IMG/VR virus record: IMGVR_UViG_3300035034_001489
Location: 1-63,687 of that record
Reading direction: 5' to 3' (one strand)
From: a virus
Length of the DNA: 63,687 bases
The position numbers and the translations under genes are program-made. The notes below the pieces were generated by a model. It ran no database searches. It saw nothing but the letters and a program-made list of their open reading frames with translations, and had not been told where the DNA came from. Positions 25,201 to 33,808 of the stretch are shown here, in pieces (the stretch's first letter is position 1; each line of letters opens with the position of its first letter).

Positions 25201-28200
25201 TGTTCCCATCAGCCGTTGTGAGTGCTGTTAGCTCTTTGGTTAAAGCTTCAACCGACTTTTCATCAACTTTAGGATCAATGAACTGATCAAAGAGTTTCTT
25301 GAGGGTTTGCTTTTTGAGTCCTTCTTTCTTTTCAGCTTTCTGGCCAAGTTCATCGACCAACTTGTCTCCTTTTTCTTTGATTCTTTGAAGCTTATCCTTG
25401 GCTTTTTTGGCTTCTTGCTCTGCTTTGTCAGCTTCCTTTTTGGCTTCCTTTCGAGCATCTTCAGATTTTTTGAAATCGTTGATTTTTGTGTGGGACTCGA
25501 AAAGTTGTTGAGCTGTTTCAGGTGTGACACCCAGATCCGTTGCTTCTTTTATGAAAGCATCTTCATCCAAGTCCTTTTCAAGAAGCTCATCAAATCGTTT
25601 TTCTAATTCGGTTTTTACTTTTGGCCGCTTGGGGCTCCCGAGGTTATTAGCTTTCCGAGTAACACGGACAGCAAGTGCATCAGCCGTTGTCTGCTTACGA
25701 GCTTTATTAAGCTTTTTACGAACAGGTTTAGGGATTCCTTCAGAACCCAAAAGAGAAATAACTTCCTCCATAGTGTCGAGTCGGGCAAAGAGATCATCAT
25801 TGTTTTTGTTCTGCTTCTGAAAGTCCTCAAAAGCGTCTTGGGCTTTTCGTTGAAACTTGGCTTTGGAATTTCCAAACAGGGGGGCGAGGAGCTTTTCAAT
25901 CTGTCGGAGCGCGACATCAATTCTTCTTTCGGCTTTTCTGAGCTTTTCAGCTTGCTCCGGGTTCTGCATTTCGCCAGTTGCCTTTTCAGAGACTTCATCT
26001 TTTTCAGTTTCCGTGTTCTGAGATTTTTTGTCGATCCCGTCCGCCGTTTCAGCCGCATCGGAGCCAAGAGCATCTTCAGCGACTTTCTTCCGACCTTTTG
26101 CTTCAAGCTCAAACAGAGTGACGAGAGCGCCACCGTCAAAACTTCTGAGGCTTCGCAAAGCGAGACCCAGCTCTGAAGCTGAGTCGCCATGCTTGTCGAA
26201 CTCCAAGAGGAACTTGATGTCTTGGGCAAGTCGATAGCCACTATCTATGAGGCTTCTCGCAGTGTCAACATCACTCTCGATGAAACGGGAGGCGTAAGCA
26301 AAATAGGCGGCACGAGCGACACCTGTGGTGGCGAGAGAGGCATTCCCTTGGAACCCCGCATCTACAACCCTCTGTTGTAATCGCTCAATAAAATCAACGT
26401 CAGTAAGGTTTGCAAGGAACTCCAAAGCTTGGCGAGATCCATCTTTATCGAGAGGTAAGTTGCGCCAATCAAAAACATCTTTGACTGCCTTTTCAACGGC
26501 AACAAACTTTCGAGTTTCTTTGTCCCGGTTGGGGTCAAAAGTCCCCTGAACTTGGGGGTTCTTTCCAGCCTTACCTTGCTTGAATGTTTTCCGGGGCTTG
26601 TCACTTTTCCCTTTCTTCTTGCGGCTGAACCTAACGCTTGAAGATTCTGAATCCATTTCACCTCCAACAATTGAGTCGATCAAAAAAGATTCGGCAGCTT
26701 CGTTTGCAGCTTCGACATCATTGAGGAACTTAGCTGTCCCTTGGTTGTTGATCTTGAGAAACTTCAAAAGGTCTCTGAGAAATTGAGCAATCTTTTGAAC
26801 GGCTGAGGGGACATTCTCCGAAAGGTTTTGCCAGAACGCAGGATCAACGGCTCTGTCAGCCAGAAAGTCTGCAAGAAACTCTTCCTTGTTACCATCAAAA
26901 GTTCCAGTCTCTCTTTCGTTGTTCTCTTCAATATATTCTCCAAGTCGAACATCAACGGCCTCAGCAAACTCTTGATAAGCTTCTTCATTAGTGGCTCTAA
27001 AAGAGTGGAGAAGCTCATGAAAGAACACAGATAGCTCCGGTTTGTCTGTTTTGCTGGACAGTAGAATGATGTCTGGGTTGTTAGCATAGAAAAGGCCATT
27101 TTGTTCGAGTCCATCGACAACAACTACTTGGCGTCCAAACTTTCGACCTGTCGCCACTGCTGCTAGGTGGCTCTCAGAGGGTTTGGCCGTGAGGGTGACT
27201 CTGGATGCTGCTTCACGAGCTTCAACGGCATCAGGCCCCGTGTCTCGTTGCAAGTTGGCAACCACTTCGGCAAGAGCTTCTTCATTTGATCGTCCAGGAG
27301 GTGCTTGTTCTTCGGGAGGCAGTGGCTCAAAAGAAGATTCCTTTTCACTTTCAAACTGAGTCTTTAGAGCTTTCCGGGCTCTGGAGAGGTCTCCTCGGAC
27401 TGTCGTTTCAGTGACACCTCTACGGGCCGCGATGTCTTTGATGGACTCACCATTGGTGACAGACTCGATGGCTTCTCTTTGTTTTGCTGGCAGGGCTTCA
27501 ATTGCCTTGGAGACTTGATCGAGTTTTTCCCGATTTTCGACTTTGGAATCAGCCGTGTCATCGGATTGGTTGTTTAGAACATCTTCATCAGTAGTAATTC
27601 GTCCTTCGGCTTTTACACGACCACCCTTAACTCTGGTTTGGTCAACAACGGCATTACGGGCAATAGTAGAAAGGCCTCTATCAGATGTAGAAGGGTCTTT
27701 AATAAGTTGGTCAACAACGGCATCACGAGCTGCATCAATTAGTTCGATCTTATCACCCTTAACAGATCTCTTAGCAATGCTCTCAGCTTTTTGAAATGTA
27801 TCTTGATCTACTTCAGAAGGGGTTTCCTCTTGGGTCTTTGAGTTGTCATAAACATCTCCGGCCAGTTTTCCAGCTTTGGAGTAAGATTCGACCGAAACAT
27901 TTGGAGCCACTCTCTGGATTTGCGTTCTAAGAGAATCAGTGATTTCAGAGTGAGCTTCGTTTACCAGGACACCCCCAATATCATCTGACGAACGAATTAC
28001 ATTGACCCCTGGTTTTGCCACGAGAACAAAAGGTCCGTCGTTGTAGGTATTCCCCGAGGCAGTCGCTCCACCATTCCCTTCAGATCCTGTCAGTGGTGCT
28101 GTGTCCAGTTTTCCACCCCCTCTGTTTGGGTCGATCCCATCAGTGAAAATGCTGATAAGACTTTCAAGCCCCCCGCTCAAGGTTGATGATTTGGACATGC

Positions 28201-30517
28201 CGTGGGCTGCGAGCAACTCACCATCACCACGTTGCCTCATAACCCGAAGGGCGTCATCAAACCCCGTCAGTGATGCTTCGTTGGCGTTACCCCCTTCAAA
28301 CCATTCGTCAGACCGAATGTTTCTATTCGCTCGATCCCACTCTGCGGCTGCTTCTTTCAATCCGGCTTCGATGCCTTCACCGGAAATGTTGTTCGTCTCA
28401 GTTTCTGTCACCTCTTCAGGATCTGTCACCTCTTCAGGATCTGTAACTCTTTCAACCTCAGTAGTCTCTTCACTACTTTGCTCTGAATTGACGGGTTCAG
28501 TGTCAGTTGTCCGGTCCGCCGCTGTTGGGTCGGGTCCATCCGCTCCACCAGCTTCTTCCCGAAGCTCCACAGCCTCCACCGCTGCACGCACGGCACTACC
28601 CCTGGTCTCCTCCCCGAGATCACCCATTGCGTCGTCAGCGACCCGCAAGAGCTGGCCATCGGTGAGCTGGGAAGTGGGCTTCGACTTGAGATTGGGAAGA
28701 CTGGTGACAGCCGGACCACCTCCACCCATGGCAGCTCCGAGAGCAAAAGCATGAAGGGCTCCCTCCACATGCTGGTGTGTGGTTGCATCTGGATTGAGTT
28801 TTTGCTGAGTCGTAAGGGACGAAAGAACAGAGTCTGTTAGCTCTTCGATGCCTTCGTTTGCTGCCCCTTTCAAGATCGTTCCGAAATATTCTTTGAGGCT
28901 GTTTCGGAACCCGACTCGAAGCTCTCCAGTAACGAGTCCTTCAATGCCGCTCCTGTTTCCGCCAGCAGCCGCAACGCCAGCAGTGATCAAAAAGGATTGG
29001 AGTCCAAGCGTCAGAGCTTCATCGGGGTCAAAACCCTTGGCGAGAGCTTCGTTATAGGTCCTAGTTCCACTTCCAAGTCCTGAACCAGCAGCAGCACCGA
29101 AAAGGGTCGCAGCTTTCTTACCATTGGTGAGGATCTTTGGTGCAGCCTTTCCGGTGATTCCGAAAAGACGAGCGATTCGAGAGACACCTGTTGCAGCACC
29201 ACTACCAGCACCCGCACCCCCACGGGCCAAGAGGAGATCTGGCAGGATAGCAGTGAGATCACCCGAAAAGTTGGCAAGGTCACTTGCTTGACGGAACTCA
29301 TTGATTTTCGCATCTCTTTCTTCAAGGAACTGAGTCCCATCGGCCATGCGCTTTGCAAACTCATCTTTCCCAAAAGCACCTGCAAGCGATGAGACGAGTC
29401 CCCCCGATAGGCTTCTAAGAGACGCTGCTAATTTCTGAGTCGCAACACCGTCAAAGCCAAAGAAACCCGAGTTCTCTTCTTTCAAGGTCCTCATGGCTTG
29501 CTCAACTCCTTCGGGGGTGCTGAGTAGATCTTCTTGGAATTCCTTCTGTTCGTTGGTGAAGTTCCTGAAGAGAGCCCGACGTTCGCCCTCTGGGAGGACA
29601 TCAAGATCATTTGACTCGATGGCGTCCCTCAACACTTGGGCAACTTGTTCGGAAGCCTCTTTCTTCATCGCTGGCGCTTGGGCCATGAATCTTTTCTTCG
29701 CTGCTGGAGCCACTCCAAGGCCATCTACAACTTTCTCAATTTCCGAGATAGATTGAGAAGCCAATGCTTTTCCATCGGCGGTGACTTCTCCGAGTCTGTT
29801 GAGCTTGATCCCTTCGGGGTTGTCTCTGAACTGATCTTCGAAATCAAGGATGTCGGAGACCTCACTGTTTACCTCATCGGGAGACTTGTCACCTCTATCC
29901 AGAAGGCGTTTTGAAATCTGATCACGGGCCGAACGTGCAATTTCTAACTGATTTCTAAAGACAGAGCCAGCGTCACCATCGACAACGATACCACTAGCGA
30001 CAGCTAGAGCGTCATCAAGGGTCTCACTACTGCTTCTCTTAAAGTCGTCGAAGACACTGTCATCCCTTGTTTCATCGAGTCTTTTCTCACGAGCTTCTTG
30101 ACGGGTGAAATCATTGTTGAGAACTTCTTGAGCATGGAAAGAAATGTTTTCCTCTACATGAACTCGCCCCTGGAACTCGCTATTAATGTTGGTAACACGA
30201 GCCGCATGGCGACCAAATGCTTGTTCACGAAAAGCTTTTGTGTCCTCCTCAGTCCCTCCTTCAAAACTTTGAATCTCCTTGCGAAGTTCTTGGAGGCTTT
30301 TGTTCTGTTTCTGAAGAAAGTTTTGGCGTAAAGGCGTTTCGTTTCGGAAGGATTCATCGAGATCAACCCGCTGCTTTAAAAAGAAAGGCTCCGTTTCGTG
30401 AAGATCCGAAGTTTCAGCTTCAGGGTCTTTGAAAAAATTATCGAGATACCTCTTCTTATTGGATGAATCAGCGTTCTTATAAATTGGGTCACTGATGATG
30501 TCGCTAAGAGTTGCCAT
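22208..30517 (-). CDS. giant internal virion (polyvalent) protein with sigma-like and zinc-peptidase motifs
   Basis: The product has 2769 residues; its ATG overlaps the previous stop. Gly/Ala-rich hydrophobic stretches at about 430-610 and several spans in the last 750 residues suit a membrane-penetrating ejection protein. Residues about 740-900 hold an ART-like stretch (HGMS, then FTDGIDPNRG), weakly supported. Residues about 905-1054 look like an ECF sigma factor: region 2-like STIARNAVVDQ and region 4 with LPAKQREAIE and VTETTVRGDLSRARKAL. FFHELLHSF (HELLH at 1167-1171) with a downstream Glu is a zinc-peptidase motif. Residues 1240-2000 are charged coiled coil with about 115-residue repeats. 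The plan fits large polyvalent proteins injected with phage DNA. Confidence 0.8.
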   Translation of the reverse strand: MATLSDIISDPIYKNADSSNKKRYLDNFFKDPEAETSDLHETEPFFLKQRVDLDESFRNETPLRQNFLQKQNKSLQELRKEIQSFEGGTEEDTKAFREQAFGRHAARVTNINSEFQGRVHVEENISFHAQEVLNNDFTRQEAREKRLDETRDDSVFDDFKRSSSETLDDALAVASGIVVDGDAGSVFRNQLEIARSARDQISKRLLDRGDKSPDEVNSEVSDILDFEDQFRDNPEGIKLNRLGEVTADGKALASQSISEIEKVVDGLGVAPAAKKRFMAQAPAMKKEASEQVAQVLRDAIESNDLDVLPEGERRALFRNFTNEQKEFQEDLLSTPEGVEQAMRTLKEENSGFFGFDGVATQKLAASLRSLSGGLVSSLAGAFGKDEFAKRMADGTQFLEERDAKINEFRQASDLANFSGDLTAILPDLLLARGGAGAGSGAATGVSRIARLFGITGKAAPKILTNGKKAATLFGAAAGSGLGSGTRTYNEALAKGFDPDEALTLGLQSFLITAGVAAAGGNRSGIEGLVTGELRVGFRNSLKEYFGTILKGAANEGIEELTDSVLSSLTTQQKLNPDATTHQHVEGALHAFALGAAMGGGGPAVTSLPNLKSKPTSQLTDGQLLRVADDAMGDLGEETRGSAVRAAVEAVELREEAGGADGPDPTAADRTTDTEPVNSEQSSEETTEVERVTDPEEVTDPEEVTETETNNISGEGIEAGLKEAAAEWDRANRNIRSDEWFEGGNANEASLTGFDDALRVMRQRGDGELLAAHGMSKSSTLSGGLESLISIFTDGIDPNRGGGKLDTAPLTGSEGNGGATASGNTYNDGPFVLVAKPGVNVIRSSDDIGGVLVNEAHSEITDSLRTQIQRVAPNVSVESYSKAGKLAGDVYDNSKTQEETPSEVDQDTFQKAESIAKRSVKGDKIELIDAARDAVVDQLIKDPSTSDRGLSTIARNAVVDQTRVKGGRVKAEGRITTDEDVLNNQSDDTADSKVENREKLDQVSKAIEALPAKQREAIESVTNGESIKDIAARRGVTETTVRGDLSRARKALKTQFESEKESSFEPLPPEEQAPPGRSNEEALAEVVANLQRDTGPDAVEAREAASRVTLTAKPSESHLAAVATGRKFGRQVVVVDGLEQNGLFYANNPDIILLSSKTDKPELSVFFHELLHSFRATNEEAYQEFAEAVDVRLGEYIEENNERETGTFDGNKEEFLADFLADRAVDPAFWQNLSENVPSAVQKIAQFLRDLLKFLKINNQGTAKFLNDVEAANEAAESFLIDSIVGGEMDSESSSVRFSRKKKGKSDKPRKTFKQGKAGKNPQVQGTFDPNRDKETRKFVAVEKAVKDVFDWRNLPLDKDGSRQALEFLANLTDVDFIERLQQRVVDAGFQGNASLATTGVARAAYFAYASRFIESDVDTARSLIDSGYRLAQDIKFLLEFDKHGDSASELGLALRSLRSFDGGALVTLFELEAKGRKKVAEDALGSDAAETADGIDKKSQNTETEKDEVSEKATGEMQNPEQAEKLRKAERRIDVALRQIEKLLAPLFGNSKAKFQRKAQDAFEDFQKQNKNNDDLFARLDTMEEVISLLGSEGIPKPVRKKLNKARKQTTADALAVRVTRKANNLGSPKRPKVKTELEKRFDELLEKDLDEDAFIKEATDLGVTPETAQQLFESHTKINDFKKSEDARKEAKKEADKAEQEAKKAKDKLQRIKEKGDKLVDELGQKAEKKEGLKKQTLKKLFDQFIDPKVDEKSVEALTKELTALTTADGNTPLLTKKQVVAAVAKSIEARKAAVEAADLAANLKADKTSKDKAKRLNEAAAKKAKKAKDSLDKTIDEIDNSPAKKSGKKLPTLKQLYNEFTNPKKPERTVSELETDLANLKDRDGKPLLTPNQISNLATKAVARRQAEKRRAAAKAKVEETRKSLKKLKSEVSKAEKILNPVKPRKKSEKRSIAQIIREDVINNPLRRVSTEAERIELAEQIIRERFDLPEAQVKSVARNIEAQLGNKLFEAKMKAAEPIFKALGAGKNLTKEQIEKAIRLQILDPKYTFATSVSALLGWNGLTTKETTRLVELQRNIDRLGLASFASHAFLFEQARIISAAVGVPPTKAEFWNAWFRGSVYSAGSSQGISFVAAFFALSGQLVSETTIALVARRSPSEVLDIWGKFFKLIVPALRQIRATFKKGAAYADQLQGGQEKALSDQVFLDALTERYDIARRRLRLMKGKKGAKITRDQAKEIIASMTSIQFLTLRALSAVDSGVTRFYSQFQASILANREAKSIGITKEDMDGYVQAARADAEAVAAHMRDNLGITDPDLIALEIHDRTEGGIMNELIGRGVSSTLLEESVADVQAQIGTGVTDGTYIGIVTNALSDGVIAAQRAGVPLAWALPAVRTVGIVMEYLTWWTPGLSIAKWANYKRLSPERRAEVYKSITSDWLFKRRQAAILFSNGAVFALAAAFKANDELEDEDKWLWMTLSYPSGDADEIKRWNANHNQWDEYTLSIGDQRFRLDKGFAQVLLPTAVMAMALNRLTKASSEDRFGEELLYIQKGLFELYIPGVSQIKGDGKDFERKGLGGTLLSRADQFVPFSGLLKSVKRAQPKVDEKASDAAWWYNNPFYVVPGADGVVLMQNVLGEELEWTAGDALKGLGLPVYWKVKRESRDPLKAEAIEEFERRKYFGGSFNIPAFKKKLEDNGREYSADILEVAKQARIKETLRLFRENRNELDSMDDKHFGDTMSGYWRKGVLKYNEQLGLKTPAQLREESEE

Positions 30518-31440
30518 TACTGTCCGAGGGGTGTGTCATTTGGGTTCGGGGTAAAGACACGGCCTTTGACCCTGAAAGTTCCGTTCATGATTTCAGTTCG
30601 TTTTCCTTCCTGTTCAGAAATACGATCTCGCAAGGCAGACACTTCTTTAGGGTCTGTTGTCTTCGCAATTTCTCGTCTCAAAGAGTCAATCTCAACTTCG
30701 ACATCGTTGAGTTGGGCTGAACTCACTGGGTCTAGTTCAGCTGGATCAATTGAGGCTCCGTTTTGAACAGGCAGCACAGACCTCCCAGCTCCTGCAAGGT
30801 TCCCAAGGTTGTCAAGAGCTGTTGCTGAAACACCCAGTGTTGGGTCTGAGAGACCTACGAAAGCTTTTTGCTTCCCAGCGAGATCCGGGGCGTTGTTAAA
30901 AGCTCCCAAGAGTTCATTCACTTTGGCATTGTTCGCTGTGGCGAGCTTCTTGGTTTCACCAAGCTCTGTCCTCTCTGCCCGAATATCTTCGGCTTTGAGT
31001 TTGTTGATGTCGATGCGGGAATCAGACTCCAATTTTGATTGAGTTGCAGCTTGCCCTTGGAGTTTGAGACCCTCTCCGGCAAGGGCATTCCGTTCGCCAC
31101 CCAAGAGGAAGTTCAGGCTTTGCCCTCTGGCTTGGAGGGCGCGTCCTTCAGCTCTCCCTTGCTCTGAAACGTTGAACTGCCTTTGGCCCTCACCAAGGCT
31201 TGCGTCAAATCGGCGACGTCCTTCATCGAAATCAGCCCGACGTTGACGGAGGTTGATTTCACGACGACGCTCAGTTTGAAAATCTCGCTCTTGTTGCGCT
31301 TGTAGGTTCACTTGGTTCCTTCCATCTTGAAAAGAGTTGGAGAGAATGGAGGAAAGTGTTGCACCTCCTTGAGCTAGGAGAGATGTCAGGACATTGCCCT
31401 GTTGGCCACCACTTGAGGAAGATGAAATTGGAACGATCAT
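30517..31440 (-). CDS. coiled-coil internal virion protein
   Basis: The product has 307 residues. A Ser/Gly-rich N-terminus precedes a long Arg/Gln/Glu-rich helix (about 45-170) with little aromatic content, then a second coiled coil near 240-290. Proteins like this, encoded immediately before a giant virion protein, are usually ejected core components. Its stop overlaps the start of the giant gene (TAATG), so the two are translated in a linked way. The function is inferred from position and composition. Confidence 0.6.
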   Translation of the reverse strand: MIVPISSSSSGGQQGNVLTSLLAQGGATLSSILSNSFQDGRNQVNLQAQQERDFQTERRREINLRQRRADFDEGRRRFDASLGEGQRQFNVSEQGRAEGRALQARGQSLNFLLGGERNALAGEGLKLQGQAATQSKLESDSRIDINKLKAEDIRAERTELGETKKLATANNAKVNELLGAFNNAPDLAGKQKAFVGLSDPTLGVSATALDNLGNLAGAGRSVLPVQNGASIDPAELDPVSSAQLNDVEVEIDSLRREIAKTTDPKEVSALRDRISEQEGKRTEIMNGTFRVKGRVFTPNPNDTPLGQ

Positions 31441-31455
31441 TCGATTGGTTTTTTG

Positions 31456-31839
31456 TTATAGAGCAAAGCCCTTGCGTTGTGAAGTGATTCCATTGGTGAA
31501 GGCGATGCCTTCGGCATTAGAGGTGTCCAGTCCAAGAAGAGTAGCAAAGGAACTTCCTTGAGGGCCTGATAAGAGGTCATTGACCGTCGAACCTGTTCGA
31601 GCTGCTTGTTCGAGCCCTCGCTTTGCTTCTTGGGTTTGGGTTGCTTTTTGATCGACTTGAGCCTGTTCAGCTCTCCTGTCACGAGCTGCTTCGTCTTCAC
31701 CATCAAGATCGACTTCGGGATCTACTGTTGATAGCAATGCCGGGGCAAGAACTTGGTTTAAAAGATCGGTTGGTTTGATCTTCGTAAAGTCCGTGGGGTC
31801 CGAAGGGTCCTTCGAGAAAAGCTTTGATTGTAAATCCAT
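31456..31839 (-). CDS. small virion-associated protein, 127 aa
   Basis: The product has 127 residues with an acidic stretch (EVDLDGEDEAARDRRAEQ) and a helical centre. It has an A-rich leader and no SD. It sits in the internal virion protein cluster and so is probably a structural or ejected component. No motif is recognised. Confidence 0.55.
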   Translation of the reverse strand: MDLQSKLFSKDPSDPTDFTKIKPTDLLNQVLAPALLSTVDPEVDLDGEDEAARDRRAEQAQVDQKATQTQEAKRGLEQAARTGSTVNDLLSGPQGSSFATLLGLDTSNAEGIAFTNGITSQRKGFAL

Positions 31840-31864
31840 ACAGAATTTTTATTTAAGACTAACC

Positions 31865-32950
31865 TCAGCCAAGGCCACTCTTAGAGCCACTGTCCCTGGC
31901 ACTCGATGGATTGACGTTTTGCTGCTGGTAGTTTCCACCAACGCTTGGAGAGTTGTAAGAACTTCGAGTGAGGTCAGGCCCGGCTCCTTGGACTCCTCTC
32001 ACCTGACCACCTCCGAAGACATCACCAACGGCTGAGATGAACGGCTGCAACGTCGCAAGATCATTCGGAACGTAACCGTTGGTTGCTGCAACTTTCGCCA
32101 TCTCTGATTGCAGAACAGTCACACAACGATTCAAGCGAACTTGAAGTTTTGCCAACTCTGCTGGGGGCTTCCTGGCTTTGGCATTGTTGAAATTTTGAAG
32201 AGAGTTCTGAATGAGTTGAGCTTGTGTGACTGCAAGGTTGAGCCGTTGTTCGGGAGTGTGCATCATCTCCCGGATGTCAGCTTGGCGACTGATTGGTGAT
32301 ACATCCCTGTTCAGCGTCCCGAGAAGATTCCGGTGTTCAGCACGGCCTTCAGCTTTCATGCGAAGAAACGAAACGCCAACGGCTCTTGCAGTCATGTGGC
32401 CGCATCCTCCGATTTTCCCTAAGAGGCAAGATGCTTCTGCAACGTCCCCGAGGATTTCACGCATGTCGGAGATGGGGGTGTTTCCCCTCATCATGTCACT
32501 TACGGAGCGGGAATGATTGTCCATCGTCGAAACGTATCTTGAATCGAGAGCAATGGATCTGATGATGTCGTTTTGTTCGTGCAGCCTGTTGATGCACCTT
32601 GCCCAAGCATCCGCTCCGGGGATGTTGATAGTGTTGTCAGCAATGGTGTCTCTCAAAAGTTGGACAGGCTCAATGGGAACATACTCAGCAGCTTCAGGAA
32701 CGTCGTCATAAGCATCGTCGAAGAGAGGCATTTGATTCTCAATACAACCCACGTAACGAGAGACACTTCTAGTGATCTCAGCTTTCTTATCATCAGAGAT
32801 GTCGTCCCAGTGGTCTTTCTGTCTGTCAGCCAGTTTGATGTTGGCAATTGCTTGAGCTGCTGGGAGCAAAAGAGCTTGAACCCAACTCAAGGCGTTGGAC
32901 GCTGAATAGACAACAGCGGCTGCGGCGTGGTCATAGTTGAATGCGCTCAT
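31865..32950 (-). CDS. putative virion protein, 361 aa
   Basis: The product has 361 residues from ATG 32950, which overlaps the previous stop as ATGA. An in-frame ATG at 33106 lies inside the upstream gene and is rejected. The product is mostly helical with a Gly/Ser/Asn-rich tail (SVGGNYQQQNVNPSS). Position before the internal virion proteins suggests a tail or core structural role, perhaps an adaptor. No domain is recognised. Confidence 0.6.
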   Translation of the reverse strand: MSAFNYDHAAAAVVYSASNALSWVQALLLPAAQAIANIKLADRQKDHWDDISDDKKAEITRSVSRYVGCIENQMPLFDDAYDDVPEAAEYVPIEPVQLLRDTIADNTINIPGADAWARCINRLHEQNDIIRSIALDSRYVSTMDNHSRSVSDMMRGNTPISDMREILGDVAEASCLLGKIGGCGHMTARAVGVSFLRMKAEGRAEHRNLLGTLNRDVSPISRQADIREMMHTPEQRLNLAVTQAQLIQNSLQNFNNAKARKPPAELAKLQVRLNRCVTVLQSEMAKVAATNGYVPNDLATLQPFISAVGDVFGGGQVRGVQGAGPDLTRSSYNSPSVGGNYQQQNVNPSSARDSGSKSGLG

Positions 32951-33729
32951 AGAATAGGGGGTCTTTTTACTTTCTCTTGGCGAAGATCGTTCCAGTCTGT
33001 TTTCTCCTGCCACCAAATGTTGGCCGCTGGCATCTTCGGGTCGTCCCAAGGCTTTCGAGGTGTGCTGTAATGGAGAACAAAACCCCAATCTGCTGGTTTC
33101 TCCCACAGGGGGCAGCAGTTCCAGCTATAAGGCCATTCCCTAATCCGACCTTCAACTGCAAGGGCAATGGAGAGCTGCTCTTCCCAACCCAATTTGTTTT
33201 GGTAGCCAACAATCTTTTCCCAAGTGTTTTCAGCTCGCATCTGGGAGAGGTTGAACATGCAGCCAAGCCAAGGCCACTTAGCTTCGTAGAGGTGGCTGAG
33301 ATCTGAAGGGAGTTGACGTTGGAACCACTCGGAGGCAGCTTTGATGATTGTTTCCTCATCCAACCTTGCGGCCATGAGGTTGTCTCCCATGTCCTGCTTG
33401 AAGAACTCCGCAACGTCCATTAGGCAAAGCTGATCCCAGTCCAGCATGAGTGCCTTGTCCCAATCGGTGAAATCACGAACACCAGAAACCCTGTCAAAAC
33501 AAGGCAGTGTGATGTGAGCCGGGATTGTCCCCACCAATGGGTTGACCACATCCAGGAACTCCACCTTCAGCCAACCTTGGTAAGCTGTGAAGTCACTTGG
33601 TTTGTCAGACCCACGATAATAGCACCTGATGTGAATAGGCACACTGGAACGTCGGAGAATAGACGCCACCAAAGTTGCGTGGGGTCCCAACCCCTTATTG
33701 TCCGTTCCTAAAATGATTTTCGCGGTCAT
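32947..33729 (-). CDS. GT8-like glycosyltransferase
   Basis: The product has 260 residues from ATG 33729. An N-terminal Rossmann-like strand (AKIILGTDNKG) precedes LMLDWDQLCLMD (DWD at 97-99), a DxD-type metal and sugar-nucleotide site. It also has FNLSQMR and a late His in VLHYSTPRKPWDD, as in GT8 and related GT-A enzymes. It probably transfers a sugar to a virion or host-surface acceptor. It lies divergently from the GT25-like moron gene, 79 bp away. Confidence 0.65.
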   Translation of the reverse strand: MTAKIILGTDNKGLGPHATLVASILRRSSVPIHIRCYYRGSDKPSDFTAYQGWLKVEFLDVVNPLVGTIPAHITLPCFDRVSGVRDFTDWDKALMLDWDQLCLMDVAEFFKQDMGDNLMAARLDEETIIKAASEWFQRQLPSDLSHLYEAKWPWLGCMFNLSQMRAENTWEKIVGYQNKLGWEEQLSIALAVEGRIREWPYSWNCCPLWEKPADWGFVLHYSTPRKPWDDPKMPAANIWWQEKTDWNDLRQEKVKRPPIL

Positions 33730-33808
33730 TCTTGAATACCTTACTACAGTGATCAAGATGCTGAAAGAAAAAAAAAAGATCGAACTAAAGGGCTCTCGGG
33801 GCTACTGA

